Of a stretch of DNA of 64,000 bases, positions 46,730 to 57,311 are shown piece after piece. Position 1 is the stretch's first letter; each line of letters begins with the position of its first letter. Position numbers and translations under genes: made by a program. Source of the DNA: Ectocarpus siliculosus (Eukaryota > Sar > Phaeophyceae > Ectocarpales > Ectocarpaceae); the NCBI GenBank assembly GCA_000310025.1, contig FN649734.1, forward strand, positions 4,251,447 through 4,315,446, written 5' to 3'. Under the pieces are notes generated by a model. The model was not told where the DNA came from. It did no database searches and was given only the letters and a program-made list of their open reading frames with translations.

Positions 46730-47270
46730 GTTTGTGCATCTTGATCGTTTGGGGCGGTATCATTTTGTTGGTCCCGTAAAGTACTTCCACCCTGAATCCA
46801 CAAAATGCTTCGCAAGCCGACGTCCGTCCACATGCTTACCCCCCCCCCCCCCCCCCTTCCCCCCCGACTTGACTACTTCTCCACAGACCAACCAGGATCT
46901 TCGCAACCATCAACCCAGGGACCGCGAGGCGCGGGGGATGACAAATCTCTCGAGACCATGGTCGGAGGGATTATCGCCCAGTTTCCCGCGCCGCCATCAA
47001 GAAAGAAGTAAGGGCGATCCCGCCGCCGCTACCGCTGGTGAGGCCGCCACCGTGGGGAGGCCGGGAGCAAGGGAGGGGCGGACGGGGCAAGACAACGACG
47101 ATGCCTCTGGCAGCTGCCGGTGGAGGCCGCTGCCGCTGCCCGAGCAGCGGCGGCATCCCAGGGCCGTCCTTCAGCAGGGAAAAGGCGGAGGAGAGGGGGG
47201 GCTCCAGAGACCGTCGGCTGTCACCGGTTCGCGCCGATAACGGCAAGGCGCGGCGGCCCGACGATGCATT
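46730..47270 (+). other. GC-rich open region, possible exon
   Basis: Plus-strand frames between about 46885 and 47270 include GDDKSLETMVGGIIAQFPAP and, in another frame, an Ala/Arg-rich segment ending before a TTTTA repeat. An acceptor-like TCTCCACAG precedes 46888. Coding character is suggestive, but low-complexity sequence on both sides and the lack of a recognisable motif keep this uncertain. Confidence 0.25.
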
Positions 47271-47639
47271 TTATTTTATTTTATTTTATAATTTTATGCT
47301 GGTCGTGGTCAGCCTCGTCTCCCGTGTGCCTCAGCGGCGGTGGCTGTCCGTCGCCAATACAATTAGGGCGGGAAGGGTTTCTGCCTCCGCTGCGCTCCCC
47401 GCGCTTGTCGTGGTGTAGAGAGCGGCGGCCGACCGCAGGGGTCGGGAAGGAAAAACATGAACAAGGGCGGCAGGTGGGGGAGGGAGGAGCAGGGGCGACA
47501 CTGCTGCGGTCGGAAGACTCCCCCCCCCCGTCCTACCTGTTCGAGAGAAGCGTGTGACTTACTTCCGGCGGGCAGGGGAGACAACTGGTGTTGCTCTTGG
47601 CGGCGAGAACCGAACCGGTCGCAACCTCTTCTGATTGGT

Positions 47640-48560
47640 CCTCTAACCCCCCCCCCCCCCCCCCCCGTTTGTAAAATGGGTAGGGGGGGGAGTGCTCCTG
47701 TACTCTTTTGTGTTTTTTTACCATTATTTTGGGGGTGGGGAAAAAAATTTTGGTGTTTTATCCTGGTGCCCCCAAACTTTTTTGTTTTGCTGTGTGGTGG
47801 TGGTGGGTGTTGTTTTTCTGTTAATTGGGCGCCGCCCCCACCCCCCAAGCCGTCCCGCCTCTCCTCCATAAACAGCGGTGGGGGAGAACGGCCAAATATT
47901 GGGAGAACAACCTATACCGGGGGCCCTTTTTTTTTTTTTACCCCCGGTTTCCTGGCCACCGGGATTTTGTGCCGTCCCGCCTACCTTTTGAGCCCGGTGG
48001 GATCTTTTTTTTTTTTTGACCCGGTGGGAACTTTTTTTCTGGTTTTTCCGGGGGGTTTNNNNNNNNNNNNNNNNNNNNNNNNNNNNNNNNNNNNNNNNNN
48101 NNNNNNNNNNNNNNNNNNNNNNNNNNNNNNNNNNNNNNNNNNNNNNNNNNNNNNNNNNTTTTTTTTTTAATTCCCCCCCGAATCTCTTTTTCCCCCACCG
48201 GGGGGGGGGGGGGGAGGGGGAAATTTGGCCCGTGCCCTTTTTTGTTTCGGAAGGGCGGTTTTTTTTTTTCAAAAGAGAGTTGACCAGGGGACATGGGCAC
48301 GGACAAGCCTCAAGGGTCGGTGGCATAGCGACGCTGGCAGGTTTGGAAGCGTATGGGTGCGGGGGGTGGGGTGGGGGTATAACTAGAACGGAATGTTTCC
48401 CGTTTTTGAGAATCGAAGAAAACAACAAAAGAGTTTTTTGAGTTTGGTCTTGACGCGCGGTTGTTACACTACGAACTTGTATTAGAATGAATCCTTGCTT
48501 TGCTTGTGATGGGGCTGGTTTCTCATCTCGCCCTCCCCCCCCCCCCCCCCCACCCGGGGG
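47640..48560. other. Low-quality sequence around a 100-N assembly gap
   Basis: Ns occupy 48059-48158, exactly 100, the usual placeholder for a gap of unknown size. On both sides homopolymer runs of C, G and T are abnormally frequent (for example 47647-47666, 47928-47939, 48007-48017, 48204-48214, 48534-48551), as in trailing read ends. Proline- and glycine-rich open frames here should not be trusted. Confidence 0.85.
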
Positions 48561-48971
48561 TGGGGGATTAGGCATCTATGATCACTCCTGGTAGATGGAC
48601 GGGTCGAATTGACCTTTTTCTCTGGCCCTCTTCCTGAGGTCAAAAAGGGAAGGCAACGAATGCTGGGGTGGGGGTGTACTACTTACGGGTGGTGTAAGGT
48701 GTAGCATAGTCCCATCTCTGGTATGGAAGAGTGGAAAATGTACCTGTGTTTTGTTTTCTTTTAAGTTGTGTTTGTTGTACCGCCTCTCGCCCTCCTGAAC
48801 ACCCCTTTCGAACCCCCTCCACCCTCGCTAGTGTCAAGTGCAAAAGGGAGTTGCGGTGTTGGGGCGGGGGTTCGCAGAGCATCTTGAGGAAGGGTGGGTG
48901 GGTGTGTACATCGAGTAGGGTTAGTTCAGGTTCCGCCGTGTGCATGCGTTCACACAATAATTGCATGGTAA
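48561..48971. other. Downstream flank of the minus-strand gene
   Basis: Probably 3' UTR and intergenic sequence of the gene ending at 48972. I see no coding region or repeat here. Confidence 0.4.
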
Positions 48972-49928
48972 TTAAACACGCGCGTTCTGAGAATAGCTAT
49001 CAAAATCAAGCACTTTCTTTTGTTTTTTGTCCTTTTTTGTCTGTTGGGTGCGTTTAGTCGACGCTGGTATGAGTGCTTGTGACTTGTACTTTTGTGCTGC
49101 TTTGCTTGCTGCGGGGCTGGTTTGTGTGAGCGAGGAGGACGAGACGGCTGCAGCAGCAGCGGCGACACGGGGCGTCTGGATGAGTCTTGTACCGAGTGCT
49201 TCTTGCTTGGCATCTCTGTAAGATACGCTGCAGAGAAGTCCACATGAAGCTGACTAGGGAAGAGGAGCATAGGGAACGTGTGATCTCTTTTGTGGTTGAT
49301 TTGGGGGGAGGCATGGAGTGATTGTACCTGTTGCTGTCGCGTTCTGTGTTCTTTGATGCGCGTTTCTCTACTATCTCGTCCCCGAGCAGTATGTATCGCT
49401 GCGTAGGAGAAGTTCGTCTCAGCTTCAGCGTCTCAGCCTTGGTGAGATCTGGCATAAACCGTTCTCGGGGTTGGCGCGAAACCCACCTCTTTTTAGAACA
49501 ATAGTATATAATCTGTGGTGTTTTAGTGGGGGATTTAAGGAATAGAGAGGCGGCCATTTTAACACGAAGCAGCTGGCGCTTGTGCTAGGGAAAGTACGAC
49601 CCCGTTGTGGCTTACGAAACAGTCTCTCTAGCTTTTCGATCGTCTGGGCGATCGATGTGTACCTTGGGATTAATTTGATCAAAACCAACGATTAACTCAC
49701 AAGATTTTTTCATTTTTTGAATCAAAACCTTGTCTTGCGTTCGCACGGGCACCACGCCGCCGGCGGCCCTGCTGTGCTTGCCTTGCAGCGTGAAGCCATG
49801 CCGAAGCCGCAGCGCAGCGGTCGGCAACTTGAAAACGGCTACATGATGGCCATACACATGCGACTCAACTACCCAGGTGTCGCAATGGATGGTTCCAGTC
49901 CCACGTCGCCTCCTCACTGTCGTGGGCG
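48972..49928 (-). CDS. 3' end of an unrecognised multi-exon gene
   Basis: Three minus-strand exons join in frame: 49928-49873 (56 nt), 49448-49328 (121 nt) and 49227-48972 (256 nt, TAA at 48974-48972). Donors are GTAGTT and GTACAA, acceptors TGCCAG and CTCTGCAG, and phases match at both junctions. The encoded C-terminus reads through TWDWNHPLRHLDLTKAETLK, then YILLGDEIVEKRASKNTERD. An Ala/Ser-rich stretch and a Lys-rich end (KKDKKQKK, then DFDSYSQNARV) follow. The charged C-terminal part suggests a soluble, possibly nuclear protein, but I recognise no family. The first of these exons begins after TGAGTCAG in a phase that needs an upstream exon, which I did not find in 49929-51700. Confidence 0.6.
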
Positions 49929-51357
49929 CTGACTCAGGGAACCTTGTCTGTCTTTGTTTCGCTTGGTGGCCTCTCCTCGCTCTTTGTGCATATGTACCGT
50001 TTGACATGTCTGTCGTCCGCAGGAGCCTTGCTTGATTTGCGCTGCTATCAACCCACCCCCAAACTCCCGGTTTCTTCTTCGAAAATGTTTTGCGTGTATT
50101 CGAGCAACGGCAAGCAAGCTGACCAGACAGAGTGGCAAGAAATGACTGGCTGCCCTTCTTCCGTGCTTGCCGCGGCCCCACAAACCACCAGTGGAGTAAC
50201 AAGGCTCTATTGTATGCACTAATAAATGTCTGCAAATAATAAATGAAAAAAGATAGATGGATACTTTTGTACAGGCGTTTGTTTGTTCAACTATTTCGCA
50301 GTCTCTTCATCATCATCATCGTCATCACACGAGACCCACCTCGCATCGTCAGACAATGACAACTCACGTGCTGTTATCCCTCATCACCATCATCAGCAGC
50401 AGCATTGCCGCACACTTACTTGCAGCTTACCGACGATGTCAACTACAACAACGACGACGAACCAACCAACATATAGTCAACATGGCGCGTCGTAACTCGC
50501 TCTTTGTATCGAACGAAAATAATTCGCGAGAGAGAGTAACCCTCGAATTTGAAAAACAAGGAGTACATCATACTAGGGTTAAGTATTGGCCCCCCGCCCC
50601 CCAATGGGGCTGGGGGCCAACATCCAGGACGGATGGTGGTGAGTGTCCGGGAGGAAAGAAAGAAGAAGAAGGGGAGAAGATTTGTTGGGGCGGGAAGAAG
50701 GGACGGTGTTGGGAGAGGCAAGGAAGTCGTGAAGAATTTCGGCACTCGACGAGCGCGCGGCCCGTCGGGGGTAAAAGGGAAATGTGAGTCCGTAGTCTTG
50801 TCTCTATCGGAATCGAGAAGCCGAGAAATCGAGATATTATGCATTATGTACATAACGATGGAGAAGGCCGACGAGGAAGGTACGAAGAGAGGAAATTGCA
50901 CCCCACGCTCGAAGTCGGTGTGAAAACCGCCGCAAGGAAGGAGTGCGGAGGGAACAAAAAAAAAACGGAGACGTCGACGTTTGCGTCGTGGAACGATCCT
51001 TCCGTATCACGCAGGTAGGTACTCACCAATGCAAGACAAAGAGGAGGTAAAATACCCATCCATCGTGAAAGTCAAAGCGCAGGTCATAACTGCATATATA
51101 TATATGACTCATGCGCGGAGAAGTTACCACGGAGACTTTTATCAACAAGCAAGAAGTTTGAAGGCCGGCTGAGAAGGTTTGAAGCCACAAACACTTACTT
51201 GAGCGACGATGGCAAGCGCAACGTCAAAACTTCACAGGAAGAAAAGTGCATATATATAAGAAAAGTGCATACAAAAAAAGAAAAGGGCGGATGCCGACCT
51301 GTGGCTCTCTCGGAATGAAGGGATTCCCACAATTTCCAACAGGTAATCCACAAGTAA
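49929..51357. other. Stretch that should hold upstream exons of the minus-strand gene
   Basis: No exon could be fixed. It contains CAT- and CAA-rich simple sequence at 50300-50460. Open frames on both strands overlap without a clear winner. Confidence 0.3.
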
Positions 51358-51440
51358 GTAAGTACGGACATCTGAGGTTACTGGGTAGAGAGAGATCGGA
51401 ACGGTTTTAATTTTCGCGTGAAGACAACAACAACAACAAC
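51358..51440 (+). repeat. AAC-tailed retroposon 3' end, second copy
   Basis: GGGTAGAGAGAGATCGGAAC and the flanking bases, ending in GTGAAGAC and six or seven AAC units, match 2326-2411. Just downstream, 51484-51535 matches 7484-7530 in reverse complement. Confidence 0.6.
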
Positions 51441-51718
51441 AACAATGATGAAGGTCGACCCGTCCTGCGTCGTTCGGTGTAAAATGACAAATTAAGGAAT
51501 AATAAAAACACACACAGAAAGACTACCCATTCGAGATATAAATGCCAAAGGTGGACTGCGTAAAGATCCAGCGGTCTTTTTCGGCAGTGGCAAAGAAATA
51601 TGCAACCACATGTCGCAAAAGAAAAAGAGGTGAGCGGGACACTCTAGTAAAAATAGAACACCGCCTTCTCTGTTGTTGCAGGCAGGTCTGCTTCCACAAC
51701 CCGGAACCCAACCCACTC

Positions 51719-51749
51719 AGGGTTGTTTCTGCCGTGACGTTTCTTTTTC
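51719..51749 (+). repeat. Split direct repeat A1 of element 1
   Basis: The 31 bases starting AGGGTTGTTTCTGCCGTGAC are identical to 57281-57311. Similarity stops abruptly on both sides, so I take 51719 as the approximate left end of the element. Confidence 0.7.
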
Positions 51750-51782
51750 ACGTTCCTTTCTGTCTCCGTTCTCCGGGGCGAT

Positions 51783-52691
51783 ATGGATTCGAGTCCGAAT
51801 CTCGGAAAAGGGCCTGCCGAAGGTAGTCGCACGTCGGTGGATGACTCCATCGACGGCGGCGGCAGCAGCGGTGGCGGCGGCGCCCCTCCCTCTGCCGCCG
51901 TGGCGGGCGCGGCTGCCGCAATGGCGTTGGCAGCCCAGCAGGACCCGCCGGGCCCGCCGCCGCAGCAACAGCAGCAGTCGCAGCCGCACCCGCAATGGCA
52001 GCAGCAACAGCAGCAGCAAACGCAGCAGCCGCAGCAACTTCAACGTCAGCAGCGGGGCGCAACAGCTGGGGCCGTCGCCGCGGCGGGGTCGGCGGTCAAC
52101 GCGGCTGAGGCACGGCTGGCCGACGACATGGCTGGTTTATCCGTGGAGGGCCCTGGTGGGTCGTCCGCCGGGGCCGAGGGGGACAACCTGGGTGCCGGTG
52201 CGGCGTTGGAGGCGCCGGGTGGGTCGCAGCTGGTGCGGCTGCAGCAAGATAACGAGAATCTTGTCTCCAAAGTGTCCGCTTTGGAGCAATCTCTGCAGCA
52301 GTTGTTGAACGACCGAGCTGGGGGCGCGGGTTCGCACGTGGTCGGCCCGCAGGATGCTGGTGGCGCGGCGGACGCCGCGGTGGCGGTCAGTGTGGGTCTC
52401 GGTGCCGCTGCCGCTCCGGGATCTGACGCTGATCGCCGGCGTCGCTTCGCGAAAGCGGAATTCGAGAGCACGGCTTCTGCTTGGCGTGCGGGGCGTTTGA
52501 TGTGGGCGCTGCGTGGCACGCGGGGAATTGACGTTCCCAACAAAGAGACCCTGCAAACGATGCTGGGAGGGACTGTCACCGGCACCGACAAGACCCTGCA
52601 GCAGCTGCGCACCATTTCCGGACTCGACGTCCTCGACTTCTTTCCCGTGGGCAATTCGGGTGAGCTGTCGGTCCCGGACCTTTCGACTTGA
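51783..52691 (+). CDS. Gag-like protein of element 1, N-terminal part
   Basis: The 302-codon frame starts at ATG 51783. Its first half is low complexity: Gly/Ser, Ala, and long Gln/Pro runs. A short predicted coiled coil follows (LVRLQQDNENLVSKVSALEQ), then a more conserved-looking domain near SAWRAGRLMWALRGTRGIDV. The frame stops with TGA at 52689-52691, but the same protein appears to continue one frame back from about 52680 (FDLKCAAIVSVLKFGL) into the zinc-finger part. Position before the reverse transcriptase and composition support a structural Gag role; no family signature is visible in this part. Confidence 0.65.
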   Translation: MDSSPNLGKGPAEGSRTSVDDSIDGGGSSGGGGAPPSAAVAGAAAAMALAAQQDPPGPPPQQQQQSQPHPQWQQQQQQQTQQPQQLQRQQRGATAGAVAAAGSAVNAAEARLADDMAGLSVEGPGGSSAGAEGDNLGAGAALEAPGGSQLVRLQQDNENLVSKVSALEQSLQQLLNDRAGGAGSHVVGPQDAGGAADAAVAVSVGLGAAAAPGSDADRRRRFAKAEFESTASAWRAGRLMWALRGTRGIDVPNKETLQTMLGGTVTGTDKTLQQLRTISGLDVLDFFPVGNSGELSVPDLST

Positions 52692-53446
52692 AGTGTGCGG
52701 CGATAGTTAGTGTGTTAAAATTTGGGCTCTCTGCCACCTCTGCGGACAACGCCGCAGCTCTGGCGCGCTTGCTGCCCATGGAGCAGGCCATGCTGTCGGC
52801 GCGGGGTACGTTGCGCATGCAAGTCCTTCGGAACATGGGCGATTTCCAGGGAAGGGGGTCACGGGGGACCTTCGCCGACCTTCCCAACGATGACTTTCGT
52901 GAATGGGCCAATGCGGTAATGTTGTGGATGTTACCGATGCAGAATTTGCCGGTGCCGCCGGCGTCGTTCGAGAGCTTTGGCCCCCCGCCGGTCCCTCGCT
53001 TCGACGACATCCGCGGCTTCTCCATGTCCGGGGCCATTGCGCTACGGATTTTCGGGACGGCGGGTGGTGGAGGTTCTGCTGGATCGAGTGGGGGTAAGCG
53101 GCGGCGGGGGGACTCCCGTTCCGCGGGTGGGGACTCCAAACGCCGGTCGAAAGTGTGCTTCGAATATCGCGACTCCCAAACGTGCAGGTGGGGCGACTCC
53201 TGCGTGTTCCGCCATGCGGCTGGGGGCGGCAAGGGTGGCGGCGGCGGCGGCGGCGGCGATGGTGGCCAGGGTGGCCGTCCGGGCGGCGGTGGGGGCCGTG
53301 CTTCGGGCGGGGGGGGGGCTCGGGCGCCGCGGCCGATGGTGGAGGCGGCTCGTCGGCGCTGGTCGTTCGCCGGGGAGGGGGCCGCAACTGAGGACACGGG
53401 CTCTGCCTTTCGGCGGGGCCAACTCCGGACGTGTGTGGGAGCGTAG
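52676..53446 (+). CDS. Gag-like protein of element 1, C-terminal part with a CCCH zinc finger
   Basis: This frame continues the Gag protein after a shift. It includes a helical-looking region (ADNAAALARLLPMEQAML) and, at about 53155-53217, one CCCH finger with spacing C-x8-C-x5-C-x3-H (CFEYRDSQTCRWGDSCVFRH). A Gly/Arg-rich tail follows. Such fingers bind RNA in other proteins, and in Gag they would plausibly package the element transcript; that is inference. It overlaps the preceding frame, and no canonical slippery heptamer is obvious, so the join could be a mutation, a sequencing error or an unusual recoding site. Confidence 0.65.
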   Translation, partial: GPFDLKCAAIVSVLKFGLSATSADNAAALARLLPMEQAMLSARGTLRMQVLRNMGDFQGRGSRGTFADLPNDDFREWANAVMLWMLPMQNLPVPPASFESFGPPPVPRFDDIRGFSMSGAIALRIFGTAGGGGSAGSSGGKRRRGDSRSAGGDSKRRSKVCFEYRDSQTCRWGDSCVFRHAAGGGKGGGGGGGGDGGQGGRPGGGGGRASGGGGARAPRPMVEAARRRWSFAGEGAATEDTGSAFRRGQLRTCVGA

Positions 53447-53447
53447 A

Positions 53448-55713
53448 TCAGACAGCGATGCCGGGTTCCCGCGCGCTTGGGGCCGCGGCGTTGGCGGCGG
53501 TGGGCGTGGGCGTCGATCGAGGGGCGTGTGTGCCCGGAGCTGTCTCTTCAATGCTACCAGGTGACGTCTCGTTTAGGTCGATTGCAGGTTCTCGTGAACT
53601 TTGCGTATGGCGATCTCGTGTGTCTGCTTTAGCGGCGGTGTGTTCACCCTCCGATATGGGTGTGGGTCTTCGTGAGGTGGCTTCCGCTGGTTCCGCCTTG
53701 CTTAGACAGTGTGGGGGGCGCATTGAAGTGCTCGTGGCGGCCGGTGGTGCCGGCTTCTTTGCGCCCCATGTCGATGTTGCGTCGGTTCGTGATTTTTTTG
53801 GAGTCGCGAAACGTTTTCCGCAAATTGACAAACTCCTCCGCGTGTTGTGTCCTGGCGCACCCGTCGATGTGGCGCCGAATTAAAATACGGCAACCATTCC
53901 AGCATTTTACCGTACACTTCGCAGATTACTGACAAGATCGTTTCGGATGTTACGTTAGGTCGTGCTCTTGTCTTCGACGTGCAGTTCATCCGTGAAATTT
54001 TGGGTGTGCGTGTTTCCCCCCTTGGGGTGGTGGAAGATCCGAAATTCCGCATCATTCATGATCTCACATTCACAGCGGCTGGTGCGTCGTCTAGCGTCAA
54101 TGCAGATACAGATTTTGATCGTGCCCCCGAGTGTCTGTTGGGACATGTGCTTTTCGATATCTTGTCGCGCGTCCTGTTTTTGCGCCAATTGCACGGGCCA
54201 CATCTCGAGATTCTGCTATGTCGTATTGACGTGCGTGAGGCTTTTCGTCAAGTGTTGGTCGACCCTTCGAGGGCATCGGTATTCGGATACACGATGGGGG
54301 GCGTGGTCGTTATTGACCTTCGTTGCCAGTTTGGCTGGCGTTCGAGCCCCGGTTTTTGGTCGCTGTTCGGTTCCGCTCTTGAGCATGCACACACCCACAC
54401 TACTTTTCAGACAGCTTCTGTTTTGCCTGCCGGCGTTGCGACGGTTGATCATGTTCAGCTTGTTCCTCCCCAACACCTCCCCATTTCGCTACCGCGTGAT
54501 TGTGCCCAAATTACTATGGAGGGCGGTTTCGCTGGTTCCGCGTTTTTCGTTCGATATTATGTGGATGACGGGGTGCTTGTCGAGGCGCGGTTTTTCAAGG
54601 ATGCTTACGTGCAGTGCAGTCGATCGCGTCGGACCATTTCCGCCTGCTGGGACACCGGGGGCCAAACGATCCTCCGTTGCTGTCTGCAAAGAAGATCACC
54701 GATTTTCTACACGTTTGGAGGTGTTGGGGTGGATTTTGGACACGCAAACTCTCACAGTGACCATGCCTCTGCGAAAACAACAGAAATTACATCGTTTGTT
54801 GGGCGAGTGGCCGCGGTCGCGTCTGTGTGCGACCGCCCGCCAAGTCGCGGAATTGACCGGTTTTCTTCTTCACGTGTCTTTTGCCTATCGTCCAGGCAAA
54901 TATTTCGTCGGCTGTCTGTTTGCTGATGTCGGCATGCCGCAATCCGAAGTGTTCCCTTCGCGTGTTTCTAACCCCGCTCGGCGTGTCGTGTTGGGCCCCA
55001 TGTTTCACGATGATTTGGATTTTTGGCGCTGGTTTGTGCAGCGAGGTCTGGCGTCGCGTGGCGGACAGTTGTGTGCACCGATGTACAATGTGGTGCTTCG
55101 TCCTCCGGTAATGGCCGTGTTTGCCGATGCGTCCAAAACAGCGTTCGGAGCATACTGTGTGCAAACTGGGTGTTATTTCCGGCGTGATTTGACGTGTGAC
55201 GAGCAGTCCCGTTTTGTGGGGTCCAGCAAGTCTGTATCCGTGTGTGCCGATGTCAGTATCAATGTTCTTGAGCTACTCGGCATGGTCGCTGCGGCGTGGG
55301 TGTTGATCGTGCAACAGCGTCACGTGCCGGTGTCGGCCGGTGACTGCATCCAGTTGCGAGGAGACAATGAAGCGAGTGTGGCATGGATTGAGCGGTGTCG
55401 CGGAGGCAAGGAGCCGCGGTCCGGCGCGCTCATGCGGATACTGGGGGCGATTGAAGTGTCTAGCGGGTGGCTTTTCCAATCGTCCCATGTGCCTGGTGTG
55501 CTCAATTCGCTTGCCGATGGTATTTCTCGCTGGCCTGCCGCTGATGTGTACGACAACCTTTGTGCCGCTGCCCCCCATGTGCGATGGCAGGAAGTGGAAT
55601 TGAATCGAGCCGGGCAAGAGATGTGCTCTGCCGTGCTGGGGCCAGCCTCGTCCGCCAGTCACTTGCGCGAACGTCTGAACGAACTTACCTGGGCCTTTTT
55701 GGAGGCTGGGTGA
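53448..55713 (+). CDS. Reverse transcriptase/RNase H polyprotein of element 1 (frameshifted)
   Basis: The protein must be read in four consecutive frame segments. An N-terminal segment runs to 53880 (FFGVAKRFPQIDKLLRVLC). The RT is in a second frame from about 53880: VRVSPLGVVEDPKFRIIHDL, RIDVREAFRQVLV (motif A), QFGWRSSPGFW (motif B) and YYVDD at 54555-54569 (motif C, catalytic aspartates present). Shifts near 54620 and 54700 lead into the RNase H frame, with FADASKTAFG, INVLELLGM, RGDNEASV and NSLADGISRW supplying the D-E-D-D residues. The stop is at 55713. Its neighbours are Gag upstream and a recombinase frame that overlaps its last 150 bp. The motif style matches DIRS/Ngaro-type rather than LTR-type RTs. 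Confidence 0.85.
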
Positions 55714-56721
55714 AATATCGTGTGGCCGTTGTGCATCGGCCGGTGTTTATTGCTGCTGAGACTGTTCCGCGTGATGTCGTCGCTCAATTGGTTGAGTACG
55801 TCGCGTATGGTTTTTCCGTTTTGGGCCTGCAACAATCGACGATTGCTAGTCACCTGTCTGCTGTTAAGTTTTTCCGTCGTGTGTCGGGTGAAGGGGAGCT
55901 TGATACGCAGCATCCGCTGGTTCGTTGCGCTTTACGTGGAGCGGCGCGGGGGCATGCCGACGTGGGAACACAGCAGCGGTTGCGGCGGCCGGTGTCTTGG
56001 GCGATGTTGCAACAGGGGAGTTCGTTGGTGCCGCAATGGGGCGTAGGCGGGCGTGTTTTGTTTCTTGCGCTGAGTGCCTCTTTCTTCTTTCTGACGCGAG
56101 CATCCGAGATGTTTGCGGTGTCGAAATTGTCCATGCATGAGGTTCATGGGTTGCGTCGGGGGGACGTAGCGTTTTTTCGGGGGGCGGTCCAGCTATTGCA
56201 GTCGGCGCAGTGGCCGTTGGCCGATCGCGTGGAGGTACGTTTTCGTTCGTCCAAAGGGGACCAGTTTCGGAAAGGGGCGGTTTGCACGCGCACACGGCAA
56301 GGTCCGTGCCGTGGAGTCGACCGAGGGGGTGGTGCAGTGGATGTCATGGTGGAGCTGCTTTCTCTGTATACGTTTCTGCCTTCGCATGCGCCTCTCGTGG
56401 CTTTCGGTGTTGGTCGGGGCCAGTGGGCCATGTGGACTAAGTGTCAAGCTACTGTGGCCCTTCGCCAAGTGGTTGCGTTGGCGGGTTTGCAGCCCGAGGA
56501 GTACGCGCTGCACTCCCTTCGTATTGGGGCCGCAACTTTCTTGGCGGCGGGGGGTGCATCGCCGGAGGTTCTTCGTAGAGAAGGGCGATGGTCGGGAGAG
56601 TAGTTACCAGTGTTATGTTCGGAATGTTGGGGGTGATGCTTCGTGGGTGTCAGAGGTGTTGGCGAACAAGGAGAAGGTGACTACACAGCCAGGGCAGGGT
56701 ACCCGATGGGGTGACGTGTGA
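55560..56721 (+). CDS. Tyrosine recombinase of element 1 (frameshifted at the catalytic end)
   Basis: The frame 55560-56603 overlaps the RNase H end and encodes a phage-integrase-type recombinase, the enzyme expected to insert the circular DNA intermediate. An N-terminal SAM-like region (SERTYLGLFGGWVKYR, STIASHLSAVKFFRRV) is followed by box I FLTRASEMFAVS (about 56090-56125) with the first catalytic Arg. HSLRIGAATFL (about 56511-56543) gives the H-x-x-R pair, and GRW comes just before a stop at 56603. The probable nucleophile Tyr, in SSYQCYVRN, lies in the next frame, which runs to 56721. A single shift near 56597 therefore separates the Tyr from the rest of the active site. I take the true start to lie upstream or within the overlap; no start is certain. 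Confidence 0.85.
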
Positions 56722-56918
56722 AGGGGTTCTGTGGCGCGTGGTGTATGTCGAGGTCCTTGGTGTACCATGGTATTTTGCTGTACATCGTGTATGCCGTATA
56801 TATTGTATGTCGTATATATATAGTTTGTTTTGCATATATGGTATGCGGTATATGTTGTGCATGGTTTGCCAAAATAAAGGGGGGGGGGGGATCAGTATGG
56901 CGCACCAGCCTTAGGTTT

Positions 56919-57098
56919 GGGGGCAGACAGAGTTTATATATTTCTGTCCGTTGGGTGGCTGATGTTTATACTGATCGTAAGGAGTAGGCCGGGGGCGTGT
57001 GTGGTGTTGCCCTGCCTGGTCTCCGCTCTTTTCCCCTCCCCCTTGGCGAGCAAAGGGGGTACGCAAACTAATGACAAATTTCGATAGCATCGAGAAAA
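56919..57098 (+). repeat. Split direct repeat B1 of element 1
   Basis: 180 bp starting GGGGGCAGACAGAG and ending ATCGAGAAAA, about 98 percent identical by eye to 57888-58067. It lies 3' of the recombinase. Its start directly follows a G run and a segment rich in ATAT (56800-56860). Confidence 0.85.
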
Positions 57099-57280
57099 GC
57101 GAAAGATTGACTGACCAAGTAAGGGGAATCTGCGTTTTGTGAGAAGCGGCAGAAATAAACCGTTGGCCAATCAGAAAGCAGGAAGCGGACGAGCGTGTTG
57201 ATTCCTGTTTTCAGTATGTACTCGCTTCGCCGTGTTTACCGGGGGCGAGCGAGAGCACGTGTGTGTGCTTGTGGTGGCCA

Positions 57281-57311
57281 AGGGTTGTTTCTGCCGTGAC
57301 GTTTCTTTTTC
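57281..57311 (+). repeat. Split direct repeat A2 of element 1
   Basis: Identical over 31 bp to A1 at 51719-51749 and located between B1 and B2. In a circular intermediate, A1/A2 and B1/B2 would let the full unit be regenerated from an incomplete transcript, as proposed for PAT/Ngaro elements. Confidence 0.7.

Noticed and set aside
47363..48575. Proline- and glycine-rich frames of up to 283 codons around the N gap
   Set aside because: They depend on homopolymer runs and run through the Ns; the sequence quality is too poor to call genes.
52046..53551. Long minus-strand frames of 100-270 codons opposite gag
   Set aside because: They are antisense shadows of GC-rich coding sequence. The plus strand carries the zinc finger and is continuous with the RT and recombinase.
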